A stretch of 64,000 nucleotides of DNA from Burkholderia sp. E7m39 (GTDB taxonomy: Bacteria > Pseudomonadota > Gammaproteobacteria > Burkholderiales > Burkholderiaceae): assembly GCA_001319865.1 (NCBI GenBank), contig BBSL01000229.1, forward strand, positions 1 to 64,000, written 5' to 3'. Positions 49,461-57,593 of this stretch are shown in pieces. The notes below the pieces were generated by a model. That model searched no databases, had not been told where the DNA came from, and worked only from the letters and a program-made list of their open reading frames with translations. A program made the position numbers and the translations under genes. Position 1 is the stretch's first letter; each line of letters begins with the position of its first letter.

Positions 49461-49466
49461 TATAAT
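49461..49466 (+). promoter_or_regulatory. Consensus -10 box upstream of the HTH-repeat gene
   Basis: A perfect TATAAT lies 40 bases before the start codon at 49506. No -35 hexamer with ideal spacing is visible; TTGAGC at 49432 is 23 bases away, so an activator may be needed. Confidence 0.45.
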
Positions 49467-49505
49467 CGGGGGACCCAAAATCCACACCGCATGGAGCCGT
49501 ATTTT

Positions 49506-50903
49506 ATGAGCCAAGCCCACGGGCGATATGCGGGATCTCAGCGCAACGGTCAATACCAACGTCAACACGAGAAGAAATCTCCGCCCCAACGGCAGGGATC
49601 ACCGTATGTGAAGGCGTCGGCAAAAGACTCTGCCCAGACTGCCTCCATTTTCAAAACACGATCGTTTCAGTTTCTCGTCGATGTGGTAGGCGCAGAGAAT
49701 ATCGCCATTGCACTCGAATCGAACATGACGCGCGTGGCCGAACTGATGAAGGGCGAGAGATTCACGCCTGAAACCGCCTTTCACATGGAAACCACGCTTG
49801 GACTACCGCATGGCTTCTTTGACCAGCCTAATCCTGCGCTCGCGGACGAAACCATCGCTCGCCTGAAGTCACCGCTCGACTTCGTTCAGATCGGTGAGGA
49901 ATTCGACGCAGAGTCCGAAGCGCCTGAGCCGCCGCCTGCAATGGCCGTCGACCAGCAACCCGTTCCAGAAGTTAGTTTGTCCGAGGAAGCACATATGCCT
50001 AGAAAAACAACTGGCGGCCCACAGGGAGCCGTCAAGAACAGTAGAAGCAAAATGCGCGAACAGCCTAAGACTCGTGCCCCGCTCAAAGCTTCGTCTCCGA
50101 AGGACAAGACATCGCCTAAGACACCACAACAGCAACCGCTGGCACTGAGTGACAGCGCCGACTTGGAGAGCATCCGACGCACCAATCTTCGCCTTCTCAC
50201 GAGTCGCAACGGATCGAAAGTGAGACTTGGCGTGGTGATGGAGATGAGTGCTTTCAACATCGCCGATCGGCTCCACGGCAAGAAGCGCTTGGACAGTGTC
50301 GAAGCCAACCGCTTCACGGAGCGACTTGGATTGCCGGTTGGCTGGCTGGACAGCCCCCGCACCGAAGCCGACATTCCAGAGTCCGTGTCGCGCATGCTCA
50401 CGCCTGCTCCACGCGGTCGCGCATCCGTTGAGCAACACGCGCCGGTGGCGCGAGCAACCGACGTTGGCGTGCAGGAAAAACCCGGCGGCGGGAAGGTGCG
50501 CAAGAAGCGCGAGCGTGCGACCGCCGTGGGTGGTCCCGAACGCCCCTCACCCGTCCCAGCGGACGTCGCGGATGACAAGGAAACGATCATCGCCAGCCCG
50601 CAAGCTCGCGCAGATCAACTCTCCGACGATCTCGCCAGCCATCCACCGGAAAAACGTGATAGCGAGGCTCCCGTAGCTACATTGGTAGTTGCTGAGTCGA
50701 TGTCTGAGTCGTTGCCGGCCGCCGCACCTTCGCATCAAAACCCGGCTCCCGTGCCCTTCACTTCCGTGACCAGCCTAGATAATCTGCACGGTATTGCACC
50801 GATAGCAGAAGCATTGATCAAGACGCTGGCAGGTAAGGCACGCACCGGTCGACTGGACGAATCGAAGGCCTTGGAACTTCTCCAGCAAGCGGTATTGTTG
50901 TAG
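49506..50903 (+). CDS. Protein with two degenerate HTH-like repeats (putative DNA-binding cargo protein)
   Basis: A 465-residue protein. It holds two copies of a roughly 75-residue module: FQFLVDVVGAENIAIALESN then VAELMKGERFTPETAFHMET with LGLPHGFF, and later LRLLTSRNGSKVRLGVVMEM then IADRLHGKKRLDSVEANRFT with LGLPVGWL. Each looks like a diverged Cro/C1-type helix-turn-helix followed by a short tail. The modules are joined by a Lys/Pro-rich linker, and the C-terminal 130 residues are low complexity. GGAG nine bases upstream supports the start. It may be a nucleoid-type or regulatory DNA-binding protein; target unknown. Confidence 0.7.
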   Translation: MSQAHGRYAGSQRNGQYQRQHEKKSPPQRQGSPYVKASAKDSAQTASIFKTRSFQFLVDVVGAENIAIALESNMTRVAELMKGERFTPETAFHMETTLGLPHGFFDQPNPALADETIARLKSPLDFVQIGEEFDAESEAPEPPPAMAVDQQPVPEVSLSEEAHMPRKTTGGPQGAVKNSRSKMREQPKTRAPLKASSPKDKTSPKTPQQQPLALSDSADLESIRRTNLRLLTSRNGSKVRLGVVMEMSAFNIADRLHGKKRLDSVEANRFTERLGLPVGWLDSPRTEADIPESVSRMLTPAPRGRASVEQHAPVARATDVGVQEKPGGGKVRKKRERATAVGGPERPSPVPADVADDKETIIASPQARADQLSDDLASHPPEKRDSEAPVATLVVAESMSESLPAAAPSHQNPAPVPFTSVTSLDNLHGIAPIAEALIKTLAGKARTGRLDESKALELLQQAVLL

Positions 50904-50917
50904 TTGTCGAAAGACGT

Positions 50918-50946
50918 GGCGGCGTCGATTAATCAACGACGCCGCC
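50918..50946 (+). terminator. Strong GC-rich hairpin after the HTH-repeat gene
   Basis: GGCGGCGTCG (50918-50927) and CGACGCCGCC (50937-50946) form a perfect 10-bp stem with a 9-base AT-rich loop, 14 bases after the stop codon. There is no T tract, so termination may be imperfect, but the stem is very stable. Confidence 0.55.
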
Positions 50947-51343
50947 GATCGACGTCGGCACCAGATTATCGAGAGATATGCACTGGTTTCTATGAATCCA
51001 GTAAGACGGAAAATAATTGCCGCCCTGACTTATGAATAGGCGACACCGTCATGATGCAGTCACGTGAAAGCGGAACGACATCGTTCGCAGGCGGATTTGT
51101 TCTCGTTGTCTGTCTCGCCGAAACGCGTGTCACAGACGAGCATCGTTTCCATTTTGAGACGAGCCGTAATCGACTTGGATAGAGCAGGCCTTGGCAGGCA
51201 GGAGGGGGGCGGGAGCGCAGATAGATTTGTTGCAATTTGTTCTCAATCGAATGAATTCCGGGTACATTTCTTCGTACAGAAAATCCGGGTCTGCTCGTGC
51301 GTTGAATTTTAGGGACCTCGGCATCCAATAAAGCGAGGGCCAA
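50947..51343. other. Upstream region of the Gabija pair
   Basis: About 400 bases without a supported gene. It becomes AT-rich towards 51343 and probably holds the gajA promoter. GAGGG lies four bases before the gajA ATG. Confidence 0.45.
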
Positions 51344-53137
51344 ATGTACCTATCCAGAATTGTCGTCAAGAATTTTCGCAACTTTTCAAACCTTGACGTT
51401 TCGCTCAAGCGTAATGTCGTAGTCGTCGGAGAGAATGGAGTCGGAAAGAGCAATCTGACCTACGCTCTACGGTTACTCTTTGATCCCTCGCTGCCTGACA
51501 GCTCGCGTCAGCTTGGACTATCCGATTTCTGGGATGGTATCGAATCGCCTGATGAAGACGATCGAATCGCTGTATCGGTCGAGATTAAAGAATTCGACAC
51601 CGACCTGAATGTGCTTGCGGTTCTGACCGAATACCGTCTTGATGACGACGCAGAAACGGTGCGGCTCACATACGAATTTCGGCCATTGGCAGCGCTCGGT
51701 CGTTCTCCGGAATCGGACGCAGACTACGAGTTCGTTTGTTATGGCGGACAGAGCGATACGAAACGTTTCGGTCATGACCTGCGACGGCGGCTTGCGCTTG
51801 AGTTGCTGCCAGCGCTTCGGGATGCGGAGGGCGACCTGGCAAACTGGCGTCGTTCGCCCCTGCGACCTCTGGTTGAACGTGTCTTTGGTGGGATTCCTCG
51901 CAGTGAACTCGACGAAGTTCAGGAGGCGATCGAGGCGGCAACGAATAGGCTGGGAAACTTTACTGCCGTCAGGCAGCTTGAGGGGGGCCTGCAGGACCTG
52001 TTCGCAGCCATGAGCGGACCTAACCACGACATCTCTCCAAGCCTGGGCTTTGGTGGAACCGACGTGAACAAGCTGTACAGGAACGTGCGGTTGCTTATTG
52101 ATCAGGGGCGCCGGTCCATTGGCGATGCGAGTCTGGGAGCTGCAAACATCGCATACCTGACGCTAAAGACGCTGGAGCTTCAGCGACTGATGGATGATAA
52201 CCGGCGAAGTCACAGCCTGCTGGCGATCGAGGAACCTGAAGCGCATCTGCATCCGCACTTGCAGCGTTCCGTCTACCGCCATTTTTTCGAAGAGATCGGT
52301 AACGAAACCGCAGATGAACGTTTATCGCTCCTCCTCACTACGCATTCGCCACATATTGCGAGTGTGGCACCGCTGCGTTCGCTTCTGCTGCTCAAACAGA
52401 CTGGTGATGGCGGTACGGTCGGGCATTCGACTGCAGGCGCGAACCTGTCGAGGGATGACGAGGACGATCTAGCACGATACCTTGATGTGAACCGCGCAGA
52501 GATCCTTTTTGCTCGCGGCATTATTCTTGTAGAAGGTGATGCAGAACGGTTCCTTCTGCCGATATTTGGCAAGGCGATGGGTTATGAATTTGACCAGCTC
52601 GGAATTTCTGTCTGCTCCGTCTCGGGCACGAACTTCCTGCCGTATGTGAAGCTGCTCCTGGCTTTGGATATACCTTTCTCGGTGATCACCGACTGGGATC
52701 CCGTCGAGGGACGAAACGCGCTTGGGTTCAATCGGGCGGCGAATCTTGCTGCTGTGATCGCGGCAGTGCGTGAGGGTGTCAATCGTGTGGCATTTAATCG
52801 TGAGCTGAAGGCGATGGGTGCTAGTGATCTGAGCGACAGATGCGAAGAGTACGGCGTGTTCACAAATAATCATACGTTGGAGATTGACCTCTTCAATTGT
52901 GGATTTGCGGTACAAGTTATTGAAACATTGCGAGAGAGCTCCTGGGCCGAGAGGCGCGCGGCATGGATTGATGGGTGGGCGGACGACAACGACACGCTTG
53001 ACGCGGAAAACTATCTGGCGCTGATCGAACTCGTGGGTAAAGGTCGGTTTGCGCAACGTTTGGCAACCAGGATTGTGGGGATGACGCCGCCCGGCTATAT
53101 CGAGCGTGCAATTGAATTCGTGGCCCAGAATGTCTGA
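51344..53137 (+). CDS. gajA: Gabija anti-phage protein GajA (OLD-family ATPase/TOPRIM nuclease)
   Basis: A 597-residue OLD-family protein. Walker A GENGVGKSNL lies at 29-38. The ABC-type Walker B region is LLAIEEPEAHLHPHLQ and the switch histidine is in LLLTTHSPHI. The C-terminal TOPRIM nuclease shows the metal-binding glutamate in IILVEGDAERFLLP and the DxD in VITDWDPVEG. It is followed with an 8-base overlap by a UvrD-like helicase, the defining partner of Gabija. GajA is a nucleotide-sensing DNA-nicking enzyme that activates when phage replication depletes NTPs. Confidence 0.88.
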   Translation: MYLSRIVVKNFRNFSNLDVSLKRNVVVVGENGVGKSNLTYALRLLFDPSLPDSSRQLGLSDFWDGIESPDEDDRIAVSVEIKEFDTDLNVLAVLTEYRLDDDAETVRLTYEFRPLAALGRSPESDADYEFVCYGGQSDTKRFGHDLRRRLALELLPALRDAEGDLANWRRSPLRPLVERVFGGIPRSELDEVQEAIEAATNRLGNFTAVRQLEGGLQDLFAAMSGPNHDISPSLGFGGTDVNKLYRNVRLLIDQGRRSIGDASLGAANIAYLTLKTLELQRLMDDNRRSHSLLAIEEPEAHLHPHLQRSVYRHFFEEIGNETADERLSLLLTTHSPHIASVAPLRSLLLLKQTGDGGTVGHSTAGANLSRDDEDDLARYLDVNRAEILFARGIILVEGDAERFLLPIFGKAMGYEFDQLGISVCSVSGTNFLPYVKLLLALDIPFSVITDWDPVEGRNALGFNRAANLAAVIAAVREGVNRVAFNRELKAMGASDLSDRCEEYGVFTNNHTLEIDLFNCGFAVQVIETLRESSWAERRAAWIDGWADDNDTLDAENYLALIELVGKGRFAQRLATRIVGMTPPGYIERAIEFVAQNV

Positions 53138-54923
53138 CTCGGCCGCTTATCTACGCGCAGCCGAATCGCTGCGCCCCAACCCCGGCCAGTGGGCGGCATA
53201 CGAGTCTCGTGGTCATTGCGTCGTCCTTGCCGGGCCTGGTAGTGGCAAGACAAAGACGCTTACCACCAAAATAGCAAGAATACTCGCGGAGGATGTACAG
53301 GAGCCGCGCGGTATCGCCTGCATTACGTACAACAACGAATGCGCGCGAGAACTCGAAACACGGCTGGATGCGCTAGGCGTCGCGGCAGGCGGCCGCGTGT
53401 TCATCGGCACGGTGCATTCCTTCTCGCTCACGCAAATCGTGTTGCCGTATGCAAAAGTAGCCCAACTCGGATTGCCGGACGACTTTAAGGTCGCGACACG
53501 AGGGGAGGCGTCGGCAGCCCTTGAGCGCGCTCTGCGAAGATCAGGCGTCACCGTTTCAAGCCGGCGAGACTGGAATCTGTCGATGAGCGTCTATCGCAGG
53601 TCAACTCTGAACCGGAACTCCGAGGCGTGGCGGACTCGTGATCCTGAACTTGCCCGACTCGTCGAGATATACGAAGAAGAATTGCGCCGGGCGGACAGAA
53701 TCGATTTTGATGATATGCCGTTACTTGCCGTTCGTGCGCTGCGAGAAAATCCGTGGATTCAGCGTGCCCTTCTCGCAAAGTATCCCGTGCTGGTCGTAGA
53801 CGAGTACCAGGATCTGGGGCGCGCGCTGCACCGCATGGTATTAGGGCTTTGCTTCAGCGCGGGAATGCGCCTTTTCGCTGTTGGGGATGTGGATCAGTCC
53901 ATCTACGGATTCACTGGCGCTCACCCGGACCTGCTGGAGACTCTCTCTCAGCGAGAGGATGTCGAAACGATTCGTCTGCAACTGAATTATCGCAGTGGAA
54001 CCCGGATCGTGGAGGCGTCAGGGTACGCCTTGGGGCAGGAGCGTAATTATCGTGCCGTCGAAGGTGCATCGCGCGGCACGATTTATATCCAGCCGCTGTC
54101 GGGCGACTACGATGCTCAGGCGGAATACCTGATTGGTACTGCGTTACCGGAAGCCTTGGCACGGCATGCGGGAAGCGGCTACGGAAGTGTCGCGATTCTA
54201 TATCCCGCCGCCTTTGTGGGTGACGCCATAGCTCGTGCAGCCCGTGCGTCAGGTATCCCGGTGCTGCGTACCGATGCAAATGCCCTATACCCGCGTTCAA
54301 GTCGCCTGATGCAGTGGATTGAGCGATGCGCGCAATGGTGTTGCGGAGGCTGGCGATCAGGCACGCCTCGCTTCACCGCAATCGTCAACGACGGACGTCG
54401 CATGTTCCCGGAGGCGTTGGTAGGGGATCAGGACTTTCTGCTGTTCCAGCAGACGTTCCTGGGCGCGTTATGGGAGCGACGTGATGCTGGGCTATCGCTG
54501 CATATATGGCTCAACGATTTCAGGCGAATGGTTCTCGGGAATTTGCTGCCTACCTCGCGGGTGCTTCTGGACGAAGTTGAAACACTTGATGCTTTCATCC
54601 GCCGAACCGCAGACGGCGGTGATTGCGCGGAGATGCTACTCGGTGAGTTCGCCGGCCTCGTGGAAGGTGGCGATTTTCTTACCCTGTCGACGCTACATAG
54701 CTCAAAAGGAAGAGAATTCCCGCTCGTATTTATGTTCGGCATCGACGAGAGGCGGATTCCCGGAAACCGTTCGACGGCCAGGGAGCTTGCTGAGCAACGA
54801 CGCCTTTTCTATGTCGGATTCACCCGGGCCAAGAACGAGATTTACATCATTCACACACGCGCCTCGGCCTCGAGATTTGTGAGCGAACTTCGAGTTCGGT
54901 TGGAGGAAACTCGACGGGCGTAG
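53130..54923 (+). CDS. gajB: Gabija anti-phage protein GajB (UvrD/Rep-type helicase)
   Basis: A 597-residue superfamily 1 helicase starting MSDSAAYLRAAESLRPNPGQ, coupled to gajA by the ATGTCTGA overlap. All motifs are present: Walker A AGPGSGKT (34-41), VLVVDEYQDLGRAL, AVGDVDQSIYGFTGA, QLNYRSGTRIVEA, LSTLHSSKGREFP and FYVGFTRAKNEIY. It is somewhat longer than the best-studied GajB (about 500 residues). GajB is thought to sense DNA ends and activate GajA. Confidence 0.88.
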   Translation: MSDSAAYLRAAESLRPNPGQWAAYESRGHCVVLAGPGSGKTKTLTTKIARILAEDVQEPRGIACITYNNECARELETRLDALGVAAGGRVFIGTVHSFSLTQIVLPYAKVAQLGLPDDFKVATRGEASAALERALRRSGVTVSSRRDWNLSMSVYRRSTLNRNSEAWRTRDPELARLVEIYEEELRRADRIDFDDMPLLAVRALRENPWIQRALLAKYPVLVVDEYQDLGRALHRMVLGLCFSAGMRLFAVGDVDQSIYGFTGAHPDLLETLSQREDVETIRLQLNYRSGTRIVEASGYALGQERNYRAVEGASRGTIYIQPLSGDYDAQAEYLIGTALPEALARHAGSGYGSVAILYPAAFVGDAIARAARASGIPVLRTDANALYPRSSRLMQWIERCAQWCCGGWRSGTPRFTAIVNDGRRMFPEALVGDQDFLLFQQTFLGALWERRDAGLSLHIWLNDFRRMVLGNLLPTSRVLLDEVETLDAFIRRTADGGDCAEMLLGEFAGLVEGGDFLTLSTLHSSKGREFPLVFMFGIDERRIPGNRSTARELAEQRRLFYVGFTRAKNEIYIIHTRASASRFVSELRVRLEETRRA

Positions 54924-55057
54924 CGGCGATCTTCTAAAGTTTTCTCGCCGGATTGCGGTCAAGGGTTCACCCAAAGTACCGATAACCAGATAGGTGGTCT
55001 GGCCGACTGCTGCAACGTACTATCCAAAGAGTTCACGAATCAAATACAGGTGCCTGC

Positions 55058-55708
55058 GTGCCCACGATATTTCGCTTTACGATCCAGACTCCAAGTCGAC
55101 GGCTTTCTGAGGTCTGGTCATTCTTCTGCAATGAGGGGCAGGGCTGCCTCTATGCCACCCGGACATCAATGCACAAGTGGCTAAAGGTCAGCTTCCATCA
55201 ATCTTGCGCGTCTCACATCAAGACCTACGACGCCGAGTCCCGGCCGAGAGGAACGATATCTCACGAGTGGAAGTTCCCCGAAGTCACCGGGAACGAGTCA
55301 GTCCACGTTATGAGAATCATTTACGATATCAATAAGCAGACTGCTGCGTTCGAGCCCGACCGTCGCGTGCCCTTTGCGTTTGAAGGCTGGTCCGGGACCG
55401 GAAGTATTTATCTGGACGTCTTTTTCACCGTATCCGAGCGAGACGTCGAAGTCGATGACGAAGCGGGTGTGATCGCGTCACACTGTTTCGGAGGGAATCG
55501 ATGGGTATATTTTGTAGTCGCGGTAGGCCCGCCGCAGAATGAACTGCCAGAACCAATTTCCGGGGCGACGTTTCACCTGGGGGACGCCCGTAAAGATGCG
55601 AGCGGAAATACTTCTCTCAGTAATTCAACCGCTGTCTGGTATAGCGTCCCGCGACAGGCCGGAACACTGATTGTCACCGAAGCATCATTTGCAGAGTTTC
55701 GACTTTGA
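55058..55708 (+). CDS. Hypothetical protein downstream of Gabija
   Basis: A 216-residue protein from GTG at 55058 (MPTIFRFTIQTPSRRLSEVW). It is strand-rich, with WSFFCNEGQGCLYATRTSMH near the start and VYFVVAVGPPQNELPEPISG later, and no membrane helix. No known domain recognised. It lies 134 bases after gajB on the same strand and could be a third, variable component of the defence locus or an independent cargo gene. The ribosome site is weak, so the exact start is uncertain. Confidence 0.5.
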   Translation: MPTIFRFTIQTPSRRLSEVWSFFCNEGQGCLYATRTSMHKWLKVSFHQSCASHIKTYDAESRPRGTISHEWKFPEVTGNESVHVMRIIYDINKQTAAFEPDRRVPFAFEGWSGTGSIYLDVFFTVSERDVEVDDEAGVIASHCFGGNRWVYFVVAVGPPQNELPEPISGATFHLGDARKDASGNTSLSNSTAVWYSVPRQAGTLIVTEASFAEFRL

Positions 55709-55900
55709 TACGCCAGTTGGCGCGTTTGTATAGCAGCGATGTTGGTGCCAGTGCGAGATTGATTCATCGATTGAGTGACGAGCGACGAGTATCGCTTGCC
55801 GATGCGTCGTGATACCTAACTGGACCAATTGACCGTATGCAATGGTGGCACAGTCACACAACAGAGAATCGGACCCGTTGTTCGCGTCGTTGGTAGCTAC

Positions 55901-56502
55901 ATGACAAGAAAAATGCCAAACACCTCGTCAGCAGCAGAGTCACTGCTCGAAACTCTCGATGTCGACATGCTCAACTCGATACACGCTCATCTGGAAGAAC
56001 AAGGCGGCGCATCGGCGGCTATGTCGTACCGATAAAGGGAATTCTCCTGGATGCGTGCACCGAAGAACGCTGTGTTGTCATCGTCGTACCTCAGACGTCG
56101 AGAAAGCGCGTCGATCTCAGCCGTGAGCGAATCTACAGCGAAGTGCGCATCGCGCCTGATAGAACATACCGTGCCTGTCTGATGCTCGCCAATGGCGCGG
56201 TCGCGTTAACTCAGGCTGCCATCTTCAGCACGGGTCCCCTCGAGTACAAGCGATTGATGGTGGTGTGGATGTTCGCAGACGGTATTGCACTCTCAGAGTA
56301 TCGATATCACGACGACCATCACAAAGAGCTTGGTTTGGCATTACTCGAAGCGCAGAGCCATGAACAGCTGGAACGACGAAGCACCCGATCACGCCATCTT
56401 GCGGCTCAGCGGACGGTCATCGAGGTCTTTGACTGTTTCGAGATGGATAGCGGTATCCCCTTAGGAACAAGGAAGGTACGGGGCACGGCCGCCCTTGGGT
56501 AA
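55901..56502 (+). pseudogene. Hypothetical gene split by a frameshift
   Basis: The first part (55901-56035) reads MTRKMPNTSSAAESLLETLD and then MLNSIHAHLEEQGG before drifting to a stop. The second part, in another frame and without a start codon, begins about IGGYVVPIKGILLDACTEER near 56010, continues through MLANGAVALTQAAIFSTGPL and ends LGTRKVRGTAALG at 56502. The two pieces join naturally at the GG repeats around 56005-56015, so a single-base frameshift in one gene is the simplest reading. Family not recognised; two separate small genes are the alternative. Confidence 0.45.
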
Positions 56503-56720
56503 CAGGGGTGGGGGATGCTGAGGCGAAAGCGGCTATCGAGGTCGCCGGATGTGTGTCCGGGTACTTGCTTGCGAAGCTGAAGTTGGGTGCTAGATGAACA
56601 TGCTTTCATCCGCTGCTTGCGAACATTCAGGGGCGTTTGAGCACTACAAGAACGCAATGACCTCCGGCGGTCTGGGTTCGAGTTGATTGCTACACGGCTC
56701 AACGCTCGCGACAGTTCAAC

Positions 56721-56747
56721 AAAAGAGCCCGCAGAAGGCGGGCTTTG
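56721..56747 (-). terminator. Rho-independent terminator of the HU-like gene
   Basis: On the minus strand AGCCCGC (56744-56738) pairs with GCGGGCT (56732-56726) around a 5-base loop and is followed by CTTTTGTT. It lies about 20 bases after the stop of the HU-like gene. Confidence 0.75.
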
Positions 56748-56766
56748 AACATTCACACTACCGAAC

Positions 56767-57186
56767 TCAGGCTGCGGCGTCCTTCAGCTTCTTCAGCGCA
56801 CGAACCTTCAGGCGGACCGTAGCGGGCTTGGCATCAAACCAACGCTCTTCGCCGGTGAACGGATCCTTGCCGAAACGCTTCTTCTTCGCAGGAACTTGCT
56901 GCACCCCGATCTTCACAAGGCCAGATAGCGTGAACTCGCCTGCGCCCTTCTTGTGAACGGAACCCAGGATGGTTTCCTCCAAAGCCGCGAGCACAGCCTT
57001 CGCCTGCTTCGGTTCCACACCGGCTTGGGTGGCAACATGAGTTGCCAGTGATGCCTTGGTGAACTGCTCTTTCAGAGGCTTGAGCGTCGCACTTGCGGCG
57101 GCCGCCTTTTTCGCCGGAGCTGCTTTTTTCACTGCGGGCTTCGTCGCAGCCTTCTTGGCTGCAGGTTTCGCGGTCTTCGTTGCCAT
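56767..57186 (-). CDS. HU-family histone-like protein with Lys/Ala-rich N-terminal extension
   Basis: A 139-residue protein. Residues 1-37 are a Lys/Ala/Pro-rich tail (MATKTAKPAAKKAATKPAVK), resembling histone H1. The HU domain follows (FTKASLATHVATQAGVEPKQ, LSGLVKIGVQQVPAKKKRFG), with the beta-arm region and the FTGEERWFDAKPATVRLKVR C-terminus. It should bend and coat DNA as a dimer. AGAGGA six bases upstream fixes the start at 57186. In a mobile element such a protein may assist transposition or silence cargo; this is inference. Confidence 0.85.
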   Translation of the reverse strand: MATKTAKPAAKKAATKPAVKKAAPAKKAAAASATLKPLKEQFTKASLATHVATQAGVEPKQAKAVLAALEETILGSVHKKGAGEFTLSGLVKIGVQQVPAKKKRFGKDPFTGEERWFDAKPATVRLKVRALKKLKDAAA

Positions 57187-57593
57187 CGACATCCTCTTTT
57201 TCGGGTTTGGAGAACCGCTTAAGACGGCACACGACGCCATGCGTTACTGCGCCGTCTTAAGCTGAAGAATAGCGTAACAATGGTTGTCTTGATACGCAAG
57301 CAAATCGGGCTGAAATGCGCTGTTTCGCGCATTTTCACGGCATTTGTGGTCCTTCCGGTCTCGTCAGAAATTGCTCGCGGTTCGACCAACGCTCGCTCAG
57401 TTCCCGCTCCACACGAAGGTCGAGGCTCGCGGACATGATTTTCGTTAAACTACTGCGCGGCCAGAGATTTGAGAGGCGTCATGGCGCGTGGTGCTGCTCG
57501 AGTCGGCGCGTGATGAAGTCCAATCGGGAAGGCTCGACTGCATGAGCCGGAACGGAAGAAAACGAAAACGAAAACAATCAAGACCAAGGCAAC
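57187..57593. other. Divergent promoter region between the HU-like and KAP NTPase genes
   Basis: About 407 bases without a supported gene. GAAAAC is repeated three times in tandem at 57558-57575, shortly before the KAP start. AAGG four bases before the ATG at 57594 is a plausible ribosome site. Confidence 0.45.
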
